This document shows, piece after piece, positions 35,991-45,294 of a stretch of 64,000 bases of DNA. The stretch covers positions 51,899-115,898 of the forward strand of contig DCQM01000184.1 in NCBI GenBank assembly GCA_002323895.1. The letters are read 5' to 3'. This DNA comes from Akkermansiaceae bacterium UBA1518 (lineage in GTDB: Bacteria; Verrucomicrobiota; Verrucomicrobiia; Verrucomicrobiales; Akkermansiaceae). Each line of letters starts with the position of its first letter. Position 1 is the stretch's first letter. A model generated the notes under the pieces. That model was not told the origin of the DNA. It did not search any database and saw only the letters and a program-made list of their open reading frames with translations. Both the position numbers and the translations under genes were made by a program.

Positions 35991-37364
35991 ATGACTTGGG
36001 AACTTCTTAGCGAAACTCTTCGACTCGAACACTACAACACTCGTTTAGTCGTTTTCGGCGTAGCATTTCTAGGCGCCACAGCGGGCCTCGTCGGAAGCTT
36101 CCTGTTATTGCGAAAGCAATCACTCCTCGGTGACGCCCTATCTCATGCCACTCTTCCAGGAATCGGCATCGCCTTTGCCGTGATGGCAGCCATGGGCTTG
36201 AGTGGAAAAAGTTTACCCGGCCTTCTCATCGGAGCCACTATCACCGGCCTCCTCGGCGTTTTACTCGTTCTTGCGATTCGCAAAACAACCCGGCTCAAGG
36301 ACGACGCCGCCATGGGTATCGTCCTCTCCGTCTTCTTCGGTCTCGGAGTCGCAATTCTAAAAATGGTAGAACGAATCCCGGGGCAAAGCGCCGCCGGACT
36401 CGATGGCTTTATTTACGGGAAAACTGCTTCCATGATTTGGTCCGACTTTGTTCTCATCGCCATCATCCTTCTGATCACTATCATAGTCACGATTGCGATT
36501 CTAAAAGAACTTACCCTTCTCTGCTTTGATGCAGATTTTTCCTCAGCTCAAGGATGGCCCACACTCTGGCTTGATATCATTTTAATGGCTCTCGTTACCG
36601 CGGTCACAGTCATAGGCCTTCAGGCGGTTGGGCTTATTCTTGTCATCGCTTTTCTCATCACCCCACCAACCGCCGCCCGCTTCTGGACCAATCGACTTGG
36701 ATGGATGCTTTTTCTTTCTGCAACCATTGGAGCTATTTCAGGCTGGCTCGGCGTTTCAATTTCAGCTCTTTATTCTAACCTTCCGGCGGGTGCTATCATT
36801 GTCATTGCCGCAGCCATTATTTTCCTCTTTAGCATGATCTTCGGCACCGCTCGTGGTGTCCTTCCACGCTACTTTCGTCATCTACAACTGCAACGTAAAG
36901 TCGGACGCCAACACCTCCTACGCTCAACTTACGAAATCCTCGAAAATACTCAAAACGGTGAACCGCTCAAAAATCTACCCATCTCGATGGATCTACTTCG
37001 GAAGCACCGATACTGGGGCAAGGGCGAACTCCCAAGACTGATCCGTCAGGGACGCTCCGAAGATCACGTTGAACGCCAGCCCTCGGGTGAACTCCGACTC
37101 TCCGAATCCGGATTTGGCGAAGCCTCTCGCATCACTAGGAACCACCGACTCTGGGAGCTTTACCTCATTAAATACGCCGACATCGCACCAACTCACGTTG
37201 ACCGTGATGCCGACATGGTCGAGCACCTTCTCGGTGCCGAAATCGTTCATCAACTTGAAGCTGAACTCGACCTTTCCAAACCCACTATCGACTCACCTCA
37301 CGCCATTGAACCTACTGAACATGAACTTCAAACAAGACCCACAACTAAAATCCCTCCACCATGA
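35991..37364 (+). CDS. Metal ABC transporter permease fused to a DtxR-like metal-sensing domain
   Basis: A 457-residue protein. Residues about 1-295 are an ABC-3 permease (SLLGDALSHATLPGIG; AVGLILVIAFLITP) with 8-9 membrane segments. Residues about 300-435 form a soluble tail with a winged-helix-like part (ISMDLLRKHRYWGKGELPRL) and a DtxR/MntR-type metal-binding dimerisation part (HRLWELYLIKYADIA; HVDRDADMVEHLLG). The tail could sense cytoplasmic Mn/Fe and gate transport, or act as a co-regulator. Fusions of this kind are known to me from other bacteria. A short frame starts at the ATGA overlapping its stop. Confidence 0.9.
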   Translation: MTWELLSETLRLEHYNTRLVVFGVAFLGATAGLVGSFLLLRKQSLLGDALSHATLPGIGIAFAVMAAMGLSGKSLPGLLIGATITGLLGVLLVLAIRKTTRLKDDAAMGIVLSVFFGLGVAILKMVERIPGQSAAGLDGFIYGKTASMIWSDFVLIAIILLITIIVTIAILKELTLLCFDADFSSAQGWPTLWLDIILMALVTAVTVIGLQAVGLILVIAFLITPPTAARFWTNRLGWMLFLSATIGAISGWLGVSISALYSNLPAGAIIVIAAAIIFLFSMIFGTARGVLPRYFRHLQLQRKVGRQHLLRSTYEILENTQNGEPLKNLPISMDLLRKHRYWGKGELPRLIRQGRSEDHVERQPSGELRLSESGFGEASRITRNHRLWELYLIKYADIAPTHVDRDADMVEHLLGAEIVHQLEAELDLSKPTIDSPHAIEPTEHELQTRPTTKIPPP

Positions 37365-37516
37365 AAAATGGGAACATCATCCACCCTACCCCCTGTCTCA
37401 TTGAGACTTCTATTACAGATCACCAAGAGACTATCTTTTTTCTAGCAGGTCACAATACCGCTTCAAATAGCTTGGGAGACTTGGGTTGCTTCGCCGGGTT
37501 CAGTAAACGCTTCTAA
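37361..37516 (+). CDS. Possible 51-residue small ORF between the two permease genes
   Basis: Starting at the ATGA that overlaps the first permease stop, this frame encodes MKNGNIIHPTPCLIETS and then an ordinary-looking stretch ending GFSKRF. It fills the 164-bp gap that otherwise separates the two permease genes. No domain or membrane segment is seen, and the frame may be chance. Confidence 0.2.
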   Translation: MKNGNIIHPTPCLIETSITDHQETIFFLAGHNTASNSLGDLGCFAGFSKRF

Positions 37517-37528
37517 AGATTTCTGCAA

Positions 37529-38449
37529 ATGAATTGGACCGCCAACGATTTTCATATCATTCTCGTCGGAGGATTATGCGCAATGGCGTGTGCACTTCCG
37601 GGCACTTTCCTCCTCCTTCGCCGCATGAGCATGATGGGCGACGCCATCAGCCATGCGGTTCTCCCTGGACTAGCTATCGCCTTCCTCATCTCAGGATCAC
37701 GCGCTAATATCTGGATGTTCCTCGGCGCGGCGATTGCCGGAATTCTCACTGCACTTTTCACTCAATGGATAACCCGCTTTGGTAAAGTCGAACGCGGCGC
37801 GGCGATGGGGATTGTCTTTACGACCCTCTTTGCAATCGGGCTTGTCCTGATTCGAAAAGCTGCTGACCATGTTGATCTGGATGCCGCTTGTGTTCTTTAT
37901 GGTGCCCTCGAATACACCCCTCTCAATATGGTCACTCTCTTCGAGAATGAGACCTCTTTCTTCGCCGTCCCACGTGCCGCTCTCGTCATCGGGGCAACTC
38001 TCCTTTTTAACGTATTGATCATCGCTCTCTTCTACAAAGAGTTCAAACTCGCAGCCTTTGATCCCGGCCTTGCCCACACTTTGGGCTTCCGACCTCAATT
38101 CATGCACTATCTTCTCATGACGATGGTAGCCGTCACGACTGTCGCAGCTTTCGAAGCAGTTGGGTCCATCATCGTCATCGCTATGCTTATTGTTCCACCT
38201 GCAACAGCCTTTCTACTCACACGAAATCTCCCTACCTTGATCATCGTCAGCCTCATTGTCGCTGTCCTATCAGCTATCCTCGGACAAATAGCATCTCATA
38301 TCCCACCCCTCCTCGGACTTCCCGACACGACAAGTTCAGGAATGATAGCCACCACCGCTGGCTTCTTGTTCCTCCTTGCTTGGCTTTTCGGACCAGAAGG
38401 ATTGATCAAAAAACAATCAAAACAGCTTGAGATACCGCACTTTGACTAA
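37529..38449 (+). CDS. Metal ABC transporter permease (TroD type)
   Basis: A 306-residue ABC-3 family permease with MSMMGDAISHAVLPGLAIAF and AVGSIIVIAMLIVPPATA, and about 8 membrane segments. It pairs with the preceding fused permease to form the channel, as in TroCD or MntCD. It is the last gene of the importer unit and is convergent with bioA. Confidence 0.94.
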   Translation: MNWTANDFHIILVGGLCAMACALPGTFLLLRRMSMMGDAISHAVLPGLAIAFLISGSRANIWMFLGAAIAGILTALFTQWITRFGKVERGAAMGIVFTTLFAIGLVLIRKAADHVDLDAACVLYGALEYTPLNMVTLFENETSFFAVPRAALVIGATLLFNVLIIALFYKEFKLAAFDPGLAHTLGFRPQFMHYLLMTMVAVTTVAAFEAVGSIIVIAMLIVPPATAFLLTRNLPTLIIVSLIVAVLSAILGQIASHIPPLLGLPDTTSSGMIATTAGFLFLLAWLFGPEGLIKKQSKQLEIPHFD

Positions 38450-38500
38450 GCAGATATACCCGCACAGATATTCCCCTTATTCAGGTTACAGCATACAAAA

Positions 38501-39724
38501 CTAGCGCTGTAGCTGGATCACTTTAATCAAGAACTTTAGTTCATCCATGGTTACCGAAAGCGGCGGCATGATGACAATCGTATTCAGAATCGGTCGAGTT
38601 AGCACGCCACGGTCCCGAAGTTTAAGACAAAATTCTTTACCACATTCGTCAACATCAAACCCAAGAATGAGACCAACCCGGCGAACCCCTTGAATCCACG
38701 GGATTCCCTTAAGCTCTCTTTCGAGATAGGCTCCTTTCTCTTCAAGTCCCGCTAAAGTATTTTCGGTTTCAAAAAGTGATAGATTAGCGAGCGCAACCGC
38801 GCAACCTAAGGCATTTCCAGTATAACTATGACCATAGAAGAAGGTTCTATCTGGGCCTTTGAAACCTTCATAAATCTCAGACCTTGTCAGGGTCGCGGCG
38901 AGGGGCATCGTCCCGCCAGTCAAACCTTTGGCCAAACAGAGGAAATCAGGGATGACTTCCTCATTCTGGCAAGCAAACATCTTACCAGTTCTTCCAAAAC
39001 CAGTCATCACCTCATCCAGAATCAAGTGGATACCATGCTGTGTGGTCCAAGCTCTCAGTTCCGCCAACATTCCTTTCGGCCACAGACGCATTTGATTCAC
39101 GCCTTGAATCAAGGGTTCGATCACAACTGCAGAAGCAGTCTCAACGACAACCTCTGGTAACCTCTGCAAATCGTCAAAGGAGCCGACGCGGTAAACATTC
39201 AATCCGGCTTCTCCATAACCTTTAATAAATCTCGAAACCCCACCTACTGAAGACGCTCCAAGAGTGTCGCCATGGTAGGCATTCTCAAACGCAATAATTC
39301 CCGTACGTTCTTTTTGTTCACTCTGCTGGCGCCATTGCAGCGACATTTTGAAAGCCACTTCAAGCGCGGTTGAACCATCGTCTGAAAAAAAACACCTTTC
39401 CAAACTACCTGGAAAAAAGGAGCAAAGTTTTTCAGCCAACTCACTGGCTTTGTCATTTGCCAACCCTAAGTAAGAACTGTGGCAAAGCTTGGAGGCCTGA
39501 TCCTGAATTGCTTCAACAATCACGGGATGGCTATGACCATGAATATTCGTCCAAATACTAGAATTAGCATCGAGATAACGCTTCCCTTCAAAATCAAAAA
39601 GCCAGCTCCCCTCACCCCGACAAATCACCACCGGAAGATCACTCTCCCAGCTTGCCTGATCCGTAAAAGGATGCCAGCAGTGAGCATGATCCGCCAAGAT
39701 CCACTTATTTACCCGGTCCTTCAT
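38501..39724 (-). CDS. bioA: Adenosylmethionine-8-amino-7-oxononanoate aminotransferase
   Basis: A 407-residue PLP enzyme of biotin synthesis that converts KAPA to DAPA. Motifs are HCWHPFTDQASWES, NSSIWTNIHGHSHP, DDGSTALEVAFKMSLQW, and the PLP lysine in CLAKGLTGGTMPLAATL. The ATG at 39724 is chosen; it overlaps the end of the upstream small gene by 20 bp, which suggests coupling. No other bio gene is nearby. Confidence 0.95.
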   Translation of the reverse strand: MKDRVNKWILADHAHCWHPFTDQASWESDLPVVICRGEGSWLFDFEGKRYLDANSSIWTNIHGHSHPVIVEAIQDQASKLCHSSYLGLANDKASELAEKLCSFFPGSLERCFFSDDGSTALEVAFKMSLQWRQQSEQKERTGIIAFENAYHGDTLGASSVGGVSRFIKGYGEAGLNVYRVGSFDDLQRLPEVVVETASAVVIEPLIQGVNQMRLWPKGMLAELRAWTTQHGIHLILDEVMTGFGRTGKMFACQNEEVIPDFLCLAKGLTGGTMPLAATLTRSEIYEGFKGPDRTFFYGHSYTGNALGCAVALANLSLFETENTLAGLEEKGAYLERELKGIPWIQGVRRVGLILGFDVDECGKEFCLKLRDRGVLTRPILNTIVIMPPLSVTMDELKFLIKVIQLQR

Positions 39725-39965
39725 TCGGCTTACCCAGCATTTTGTCGACCTTCGCAATTAGATTCCATGAACAGCGCTTTCGCTGATACTTCCGCCACAA
39801 AACATCGCGAAGGGCTTCCCAATTTTTTTTCGATGGCGGATCAAGCTTTTGCCACCGATCGTCTTCACCAGCCTTAGTATAAAGCTCAAAACGACCACCG
39901 TGATAGTTGGCCCTCCAATAGCGTATTTCATCGCCATCTTCACCCCGCCATTGATGCTTCGTCAT
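39705..39965 (-). CDS. Small conserved-looking protein of unknown function upstream of bioA
   Basis: An 86-residue protein from the ATG at 39965 (MTKHQWRGEDGDEIRYWRA...). A TTG at 39992 would add nine residues. It is rich in Trp, Arg and Lys with a strand-helix pattern, no signal and no membrane segment. The AGAGG just before the ATG and the overlap with bioA support a real gene. I do not recognise the family. Confidence 0.6.
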   Translation of the reverse strand: MTKHQWRGEDGDEIRYWRANYHGGRFELYTKAGEDDRWQKLDPPSKKNWEALRDVLWRKYQRKRCSWNLIAKVDKMLGKPNEGPGK

Positions 39966-40114
39966 GCCTCTAGTCTTCTCACTTTTATTCAAAAACCAAC
40001 TTTGAAATTTTCTTCCACATTGAAACCCAGTCCTTAATCACCTCTAAGAGGCTGAAGCCACGAACCAACTCTACTGGCTTTCTCTCATGATCTGCTCTAG
40101 ACTTAGGGTAATAC

Positions 40115-40861
40115 ATGTCGAAAAGAGATAGAAACGCCATCGGAATCTTCAACCGCTTTCTTGATCTCCTCTATCCTGCAGTCTGCGAAATTTGCCAAGC
40201 ATCACTCACACATGGATATTCTCTTTGCGAAGATTGCCGAAATGAGCTGCCGAGAATTGTTTCGCCATTTTGCAAAAAATGTGGCGAACCCTTTGACGGA
40301 AACATCAATGACGAATTTCGTTGTCAAAACTGCGATGGTTTAAACGCCGATTTTTCCTTCGCTCGGGCATCACTCAAAGGATTAACTCACTCCTTTCGCC
40401 TCGTTCACGGATTCAAGTATCAACGCCAGTTTTTTCTCGCACGCGAATTAGCGTTATTTCTAAAAGAGACCCTTGAGAAAGACCCTCGGTTTGCCCCATT
40501 CAAAAGTGCTATTTTGGTTCCTGTTCCTCTTTTCTGGAGGAGGCAACAATGGCGACAAGGCAACCAGGCCTATGAGCTGAGCCGAGAACTCTCCAGACTC
40601 AGCGGCCACGAAAACATTGAAGCAATAAAGCGGATCCGCCCGACTAACACCCAAACCAAGCTCAACAGAAAACAACGACTCTCAAACCTTCGTGATGCCT
40701 TTCAAATAAGAAAAAAACACGTATCCACCATTACAGCGAGAAAGGTAATCATCATAGATGATGTTTTTACTACAGGAGCAACAGCACACGAATGCGCCAG
40801 AATCTTAAAAGAGGATGGAAGGGTCACTGATGTCGCAGTCCTCACTCTCATCCGGGGGTAA
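40115..40861 (+). CDS. ComF family phosphoribosyltransferase-like protein
   Basis: A 248-residue protein. An N-terminal Cys cluster (CEICQ...CEDC...CKKCGEPF...CQNC) forms a zinc-ribbon-like double-wing motif. It is followed by a phosphoribosyltransferase domain with the PRPP loop VIIIDDVFTTGATAHECA and the RIRPTNTQTKLNRKQR segment conserved in ComF/GntX. Family members take part in DNA uptake or fructose-bisphosphatase-like roles, and the function here is inferred only as competence-related. Confidence 0.9.
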   Translation: MSKRDRNAIGIFNRFLDLLYPAVCEICQASLTHGYSLCEDCRNELPRIVSPFCKKCGEPFDGNINDEFRCQNCDGLNADFSFARASLKGLTHSFRLVHGFKYQRQFFLARELALFLKETLEKDPRFAPFKSAILVPVPLFWRRQQWRQGNQAYELSRELSRLSGHENIEAIKRIRPTNTQTKLNRKQRLSNLRDAFQIRKKHVSTITARKVIIIDDVFTTGATAHECARILKEDGRVTDVAVLTLIRG

Positions 40862-41075
40862 AACCCCCACCGAAATCCTCGAGATCGGGGCCGTTCTAAT
40901 AGGCTTCGAATATCTAATTCAACCCTGGGAGAGATCTCTTGCGATACGCTCGGATTCGATGATGATCAAAACGTGCGCGATCGAATACTTCTTCCTTTGA
41001 GAATACGGGGCAAGGGTTTTACTCTTTCCATCAAAAACCCATCGAACAATCTGTTCTGATCACCGTATCAATACC

Positions 41076-42266
41076 GTGAACTATCAGGAAGCTCTAGACT
41101 GGCTTTACGCCACTCAAACATTCGGCATCAAGCTGGGCCTGGAAGGTCCAACTCGCTTACTTCGTGAATTCCTCGCCTTTCCCTCTCACCGCACCAAGGT
41201 CATCCATGTGGCTGGAACCAACGGAAAGGGTTCAACGTGCGCGATGATTGATGCCCTTGGCCAAGGCCTAGCACTCCGCAGCGGCCTCTTCACTTCGCCC
41301 CACCTGATCGACTATCGTGAGCGAGTGCGTGTCAACGGCCTTGAAATCACCGAGGAAAAAACGGCATCCCTCCTTACTGAGCTTCGCGAACTCGTGTCTG
41401 ATTGGGAGCATCATCCAACCTTTTTTGAACTGACTCTCGCGCTTGGCATGCGACACTTTCGAGACTCGGAATGCGACCTTATTGTCCTTGAAACCGGCAT
41501 GGGTGGGAGGCTTGATGCGACGACCGCTATCCCAGCCGATGTCTGCGTCCTTACCCCGATTTCACTAGATCACACTAAGTGGCTTGGCTCAACGCTCGAT
41601 GAAATTGCACGAGAAAAGGCCGCGATCGCCATCAAGGGAAAGCCCCTTGTCTCGTCTCCTCAAGATCCAGAGGCCGAAAAAGCGATTCGTCAGATCACCA
41701 ATCAAACCCAAGCTCCTCTTACTTTTATCAAAAGGCCTTTATTAGGCTACTCGCTATCACTCCCCGGCGAACACCAAAGACAAAATGCGGCTCTTGCTTG
41801 CGAGGCAATTGTTGCAGCTGGGCTTCATCTCTCTTTCGACGTGGTTCAGCACGCGCTCCAACACATTCAATGGCCAGGCCGCTTTGAAAAAATAACCGAA
41901 ACCCTCATTTTAGATGCCGCTCACAACCCACACGCGGCGGAGGCTCTCGTGAAAACCTGGCAGACAGAATTCCCCAAAAAGAAAGCTTCTATTATTTTCG
42001 GGTCAGTAGAAGACAAAGCAACTGACGGCGTTCTTTCCAAGCTCTCCGAAATTGCCGAGGAATTCCATTTTGTTCCCGTAAATTCCGAACGCGGGCTTGC
42101 TCCTGAAAGCCACGCAGTCGAAGTAAAGTCCGTAGTTCATTCAGATCTCACTTCCGCATTGGATGCAACAATCGGTCGCACGACTCTTCTCACTGGCTCA
42201 CTCTTCCTTCTGGGAGAAGCTAAAGCACTCCTTTCAAAAAATAAATTTCGGACGACATCCCAGTAA
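41076..42266 (+). CDS. folC: Folylpolyglutamate synthase / dihydrofolate synthase
   Basis: A 396-residue Mur-ligase-family enzyme adding glutamate to folates. The P-loop is HVAGTNGKGSTCAMI, and the family motifs FTSPHLIDYRERVRVNG, ETGMGGRLDATTAI and SLDHTKWLG are complete, as is DAAHNPHAAE. It has a GTG start at 41076. It is followed by dnaB after 72 bp. Confidence 0.95.
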   Translation: MNYQEALDWLYATQTFGIKLGLEGPTRLLREFLAFPSHRTKVIHVAGTNGKGSTCAMIDALGQGLALRSGLFTSPHLIDYRERVRVNGLEITEEKTASLLTELRELVSDWEHHPTFFELTLALGMRHFRDSECDLIVLETGMGGRLDATTAIPADVCVLTPISLDHTKWLGSTLDEIAREKAAIAIKGKPLVSSPQDPEAEKAIRQITNQTQAPLTFIKRPLLGYSLSLPGEHQRQNAALACEAIVAAGLHLSFDVVQHALQHIQWPGRFEKITETLILDAAHNPHAAEALVKTWQTEFPKKKASIIFGSVEDKATDGVLSKLSEIAEEFHFVPVNSERGLAPESHAVEVKSVVHSDLTSALDATIGRTTLLTGSLFLLGEAKALLSKNKFRTTSQ

Positions 42267-42338
42267 ACATGGGGATTTAGGGTTATTCACAGGTTGCCGA
42301 GATTGCCAAGCCTCGGGATTCTGAGGCAAAGTCCCACC

Positions 42339-43784
42339 ATGGCGATTAAGGAAGACAAACCACCTTTTGAAGAAAAGGATGGCCCCAAACTTCAAGATGG
42401 AAAAAAGGATCAGCGTGATGAGCTGACTCCTCCGCCTCATGCGATTGGCCCCGAAAAAAGTGTCTTAAGCTCAATGATTCAGGATCCCGAGGAATACATT
42501 GGCCGAGCCGTTGAGGGACAATTAACTGCCGCCCACTTTTACATGCCGTCTCATGGCAAACTTTTTCAGGTTCTCGTCGAGCATTTCGAATCAGGCAAAA
42601 CTGTGGAGCTCGTTGCCCTGTCACAACACCTCATGGATCGTGACCTTCTCGATGGGATTGGTGGACCCTCCGCGATCACTGAAATCTACACCTTCGCCCC
42701 AACCGCCGCACACTTCGACTCGCACCTCTCCATCGTAAAAGAGAAATTCATTCTGCGTAACATCATCAAATCTTGTACTGAGTCTATCACAACTGCCTAC
42801 GATGATCCCGAAGATGTCCAAGAATTCCTAGACAGTGTAGAGCAAAAGGTGCTCGAGATTAGAGAAGCGAGCGAAACAACCGAAGAGATGGATGTGAAGA
42901 CGGCTGTCAGCGAAGTCATGGTCTACCTTCAAGAATTTCTGGCGGGTGACCGTGGGATCTCGGGGATGACGACAGGCTACGGCGAACTCGATAAGATGAT
43001 CAATGGACTGAAGGCTCCAGATATGTTCGTCATCGCGGCACGCCCTTCAATGGGTAAAACTTCGTTTATGATGAATCTTATCGAGCATATTGCCATCACT
43101 TCAGACAAACCTGCGATGGTATTTTCATGCGAGATGTCAACCGTGCAAATTGTCCAACGACTTGTCTTTTCCCGAGCACGTTTCGAATTTCAAAAACTCA
43201 CAAAGGGATATCAACCTAATAAAGCTGATCTAAAGCGAATTAAAGACTCCTCTGAAGAAGTCGCGAAATCAAAGCTCTTCATCGACGACACCGCTGGTAT
43301 CTCCATCAACGATCTTCGCGCGAAAGCTCGGCGTAAACACCGCGACGAGGGTATTAGTGTCATAGCGATCGACTACCTCCAGCTGATGAAATCAACCTCA
43401 AAGCAGGCCTCAAATTCCCGTGAAAGAGAAATTGCAGAAATTTCGGGCGGTCTCAAGGCACTCGCCAAAGAACTCAACGTCCCTGTCATCGTGCTAGCGC
43501 AGCTTAACCGTGGGCCCGAGGCGCGAACCGGTTCATCACTCGGGGTTCCTCGAATGTCCGACCTGCGTGAATCGGGATCAATCGAGCAAGACGCCGATAT
43601 GGTGGGACTCCTTTACCGGAAAGTTTACTACGCCGATAATCAGGACGACCGCGACGAAGATGACGGCGAGGCCGAGCTTGTTTTAGCCAAAAACCGAAAC
43701 GGCCCCACCGGAAATATTCCTCTCACCTTCCTCCCCGCTCTTATGCGGTTCGAAACACGGGCCTTTAGTCCTGAACCTAATTAA
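42339..43784 (+). CDS. dnaB: Replicative DNA helicase
   Basis: A 481-residue hexameric helicase. The N-terminal domain begins with PPHAIGPEKSVLSSMI; the linker is followed by GMTTGYGELDKMINGLKAPD. Walker A is ARPSMGKTSFMMNL, and Walker B IAIDYLQLM is followed by SREREIAEISGGLKALAKEL. The arginine-finger region LRESGSIEQDADMV is present. No intein is seen. The ATG at 42339 is chosen over a TTG at 42294. Confidence 0.97.
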   Translation: MAIKEDKPPFEEKDGPKLQDGKKDQRDELTPPPHAIGPEKSVLSSMIQDPEEYIGRAVEGQLTAAHFYMPSHGKLFQVLVEHFESGKTVELVALSQHLMDRDLLDGIGGPSAITEIYTFAPTAAHFDSHLSIVKEKFILRNIIKSCTESITTAYDDPEDVQEFLDSVEQKVLEIREASETTEEMDVKTAVSEVMVYLQEFLAGDRGISGMTTGYGELDKMINGLKAPDMFVIAARPSMGKTSFMMNLIEHIAITSDKPAMVFSCEMSTVQIVQRLVFSRARFEFQKLTKGYQPNKADLKRIKDSSEEVAKSKLFIDDTAGISINDLRAKARRKHRDEGISVIAIDYLQLMKSTSKQASNSREREIAEISGGLKALAKELNVPVIVLAQLNRGPEARTGSSLGVPRMSDLRESGSIEQDADMVGLLYRKVYYADNQDDRDEDDGEAELVLAKNRNGPTGNIPLTFLPALMRFETRAFSPEPN

Positions 43785-44555
43785 ATGAGCTTCAAACATT
43801 CTGTCTGCCGCTGGTGTTTCGAGGACACTCCACTTCTTAAACTTGCCGATTGGTGCCAAGAAATCGGAATCGAGGGAATCGATCTTCTTAAACCCGAAGA
43901 AGCCGCGCTTATCGCAGGCCTAGGATTGGGTTGCCCCGTTACCGCAGCCCCTGAACACGAAAGTGGCCTTGGCTGTATCGAGAAAGCTTTCAATAACCCA
44001 GATCACCATGGAACGTTGCTAGAGATCTATCGAGATCTCATCCCTAAGGCTGCCGAAGCAGGAATCCCAAACGTGATTACTTTTTCAGGAAACCGCGAAG
44101 GTCTTAGTGAAGAGGAAGGCCTTGAAAACTGCGCCCAAGGACTTGAACCATTACTCTCCCTTGCTGAACAGCACGGCGTAACTCTAATCATGGAGCTGCT
44201 CAACTCAAAGGTGGACCACCCTGACTACCAGTGTGATCACAGTGACTGGGGAGTTGCTCTTTGTGAAAAATTGGGTTCACCGCGCTTTAAGTTACTCTAT
44301 GATATTTACCATATGCAGATCATGGAAGGCAACGTGATGGCGACCATCAAACGGTTTTCTTCATACTTTGGGCACTATCACACCGCTGGTTGCCCTGGCC
44401 GGAACGAACTCGATACCACCCAAGAACTTTACTACCCTGCTATCATTGAAACAATCAAAGCAACCGGCTACACCGGTTTCGTCGCACATGAGTTCGTGCC
44501 AACTTGGCCCGACCACAAATCAGCCCTCACTGATGCAGTGACACGTTGTTCATAG
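43785..44555 (+). CDS. Hydroxypyruvate isomerase-like TIM-barrel protein
   Basis: A 256-residue AP-endonuclease-2-type TIM barrel. VCRWCFEDTPL near the start, the central ELLNSKVDHPDYQCDHSDWG, the metal-site KLLYDIYHMQIMEGN, and HYHTAGCPGRNELD match the Hyi group that interconverts hydroxypyruvate and tartronate semialdehyde. The ATG directly follows the dnaB stop, so translation is coupled. The in vivo substrate may be another sugar or keto acid. Confidence 0.85.
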   Translation: MSFKHSVCRWCFEDTPLLKLADWCQEIGIEGIDLLKPEEAALIAGLGLGCPVTAAPEHESGLGCIEKAFNNPDHHGTLLEIYRDLIPKAAEAGIPNVITFSGNREGLSEEEGLENCAQGLEPLLSLAEQHGVTLIMELLNSKVDHPDYQCDHSDWGVALCEKLGSPRFKLLYDIYHMQIMEGNVMATIKRFSSYFGHYHTAGCPGRNELDTTQELYYPAIIETIKATGYTGFVAHEFVPTWPDHKSALTDAVTRCS

Positions 44556-44589
44556 TATTCTTCGCAACCCAACCTTCTTGAGAGGGCGA

Positions 44590-44757
44590 CTAAAGATCTT
44601 TTCGGCAAAAAAAACAGCCAGCGATACTCAGCATTACAAAAGAAAAAATACAAGAGGTCCCAATTGAATAAAAAATCGAATCATTTGGGGTGAGTTTATC
44701 CATCGTGTCTTCAAAATCACCTTCATTCTCGAGATCTTTTAAAACATAGTCACTCAT
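44590..44757 (-). CDS. Small single-pass membrane protein (55 residues)
   Basis: A frame of 55 residues on the minus strand. A charged N-terminal half (SDYVLKDLENEGDFED) is followed by a hydrophobic segment SIGTSCIFSFVMLSIAGCFF ending in CRKDL. The acidic outer half, one membrane span and basic end look like a genuine small membrane protein, but no Shine-Dalgarno site is seen and no homologue is known to me. It fills the gap between two plus-strand genes. Confidence 0.4.
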   Translation of the reverse strand: MSDYVLKDLENEGDFEDTMDKLTPNDSIFYSIGTSCIFSFVMLSIAGCFFCRKDL

Positions 44758-44805
44758 GATTGTTCGTCTGTTAAATTAAGACTATTGGTTATAACATCTT
44801 TTTCT

Positions 44806-45294
44806 GTGGAAACCCGTTACAATATTCTCTTCGTTTGTATGGGGAACATCTGCCGTTCACCAGCTGGTGAAAACATCTTTCGGCAAGTGGTCGAAAATGC
44901 CGGGCTTTCCGACTATATCCACTGTGATTCCGCGGGCACCATTGGAATCCACTCAGGCAACAAACCCGATACTCGTATGTCGAAAACAATTCGTCGCCGG
45001 GGCTACAAAGTCACCGGGCATGCCCGCCAATTCTCCCTGCAGGATTTTGAGATTTTTGATCTCATCCTAGTGATGGATAATGAAAACCATAAAAATATTT
45101 TAAAGCTGGCCGACACCGAGGAAAAACGGGCTAAGTTAAAGATGTTCACAAGCTTCTGTTTACAACACCATCATCATGAAGTTCCAGATCCGTATTACGG
45201 AGGCGATACTGGATTTCAATTAGTTGCTGACCTAATCGAAGATGGCTCAAATGGTCTCATCGAACAACTTAAAAAGGAACTCGATCTGCCTTAG
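44806..45294 (+). CDS. Low-molecular-weight protein tyrosine phosphatase
   Basis: About 162 residues. The P-loop VCMGNICRSPAGE is the family CX5R active site, and the general acid is in VPDPYYGGDTGF. The hydrophobic core LILVMDNENHKNIL also fits. Such enzymes dephosphorylate phosphotyrosine proteins, often in polysaccharide export control, though no such genes are adjacent. A GTG at 44806 is used; a TTG at 44785 would add seven residues. It is convergent with the ketopantoate reductase gene, overlapping by 4 bp. Confidence 0.93.
   Translation: METRYNILFVCMGNICRSPAGENIFRQVVENAGLSDYIHCDSAGTIGIHSGNKPDTRMSKTIRRRGYKVTGHARQFSLQDFEIFDLILVMDNENHKNILKLADTEEKRAKLKMFTSFCLQHHHHEVPDPYYGGDTGFQLVADLIEDGSNGLIEQLKKELDLP

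Noticed and set aside
40854..40868. GGGGG/CCCCC hairpin at the end of comF
   Set aside because: No T-run follows, so a terminator call is not supported.
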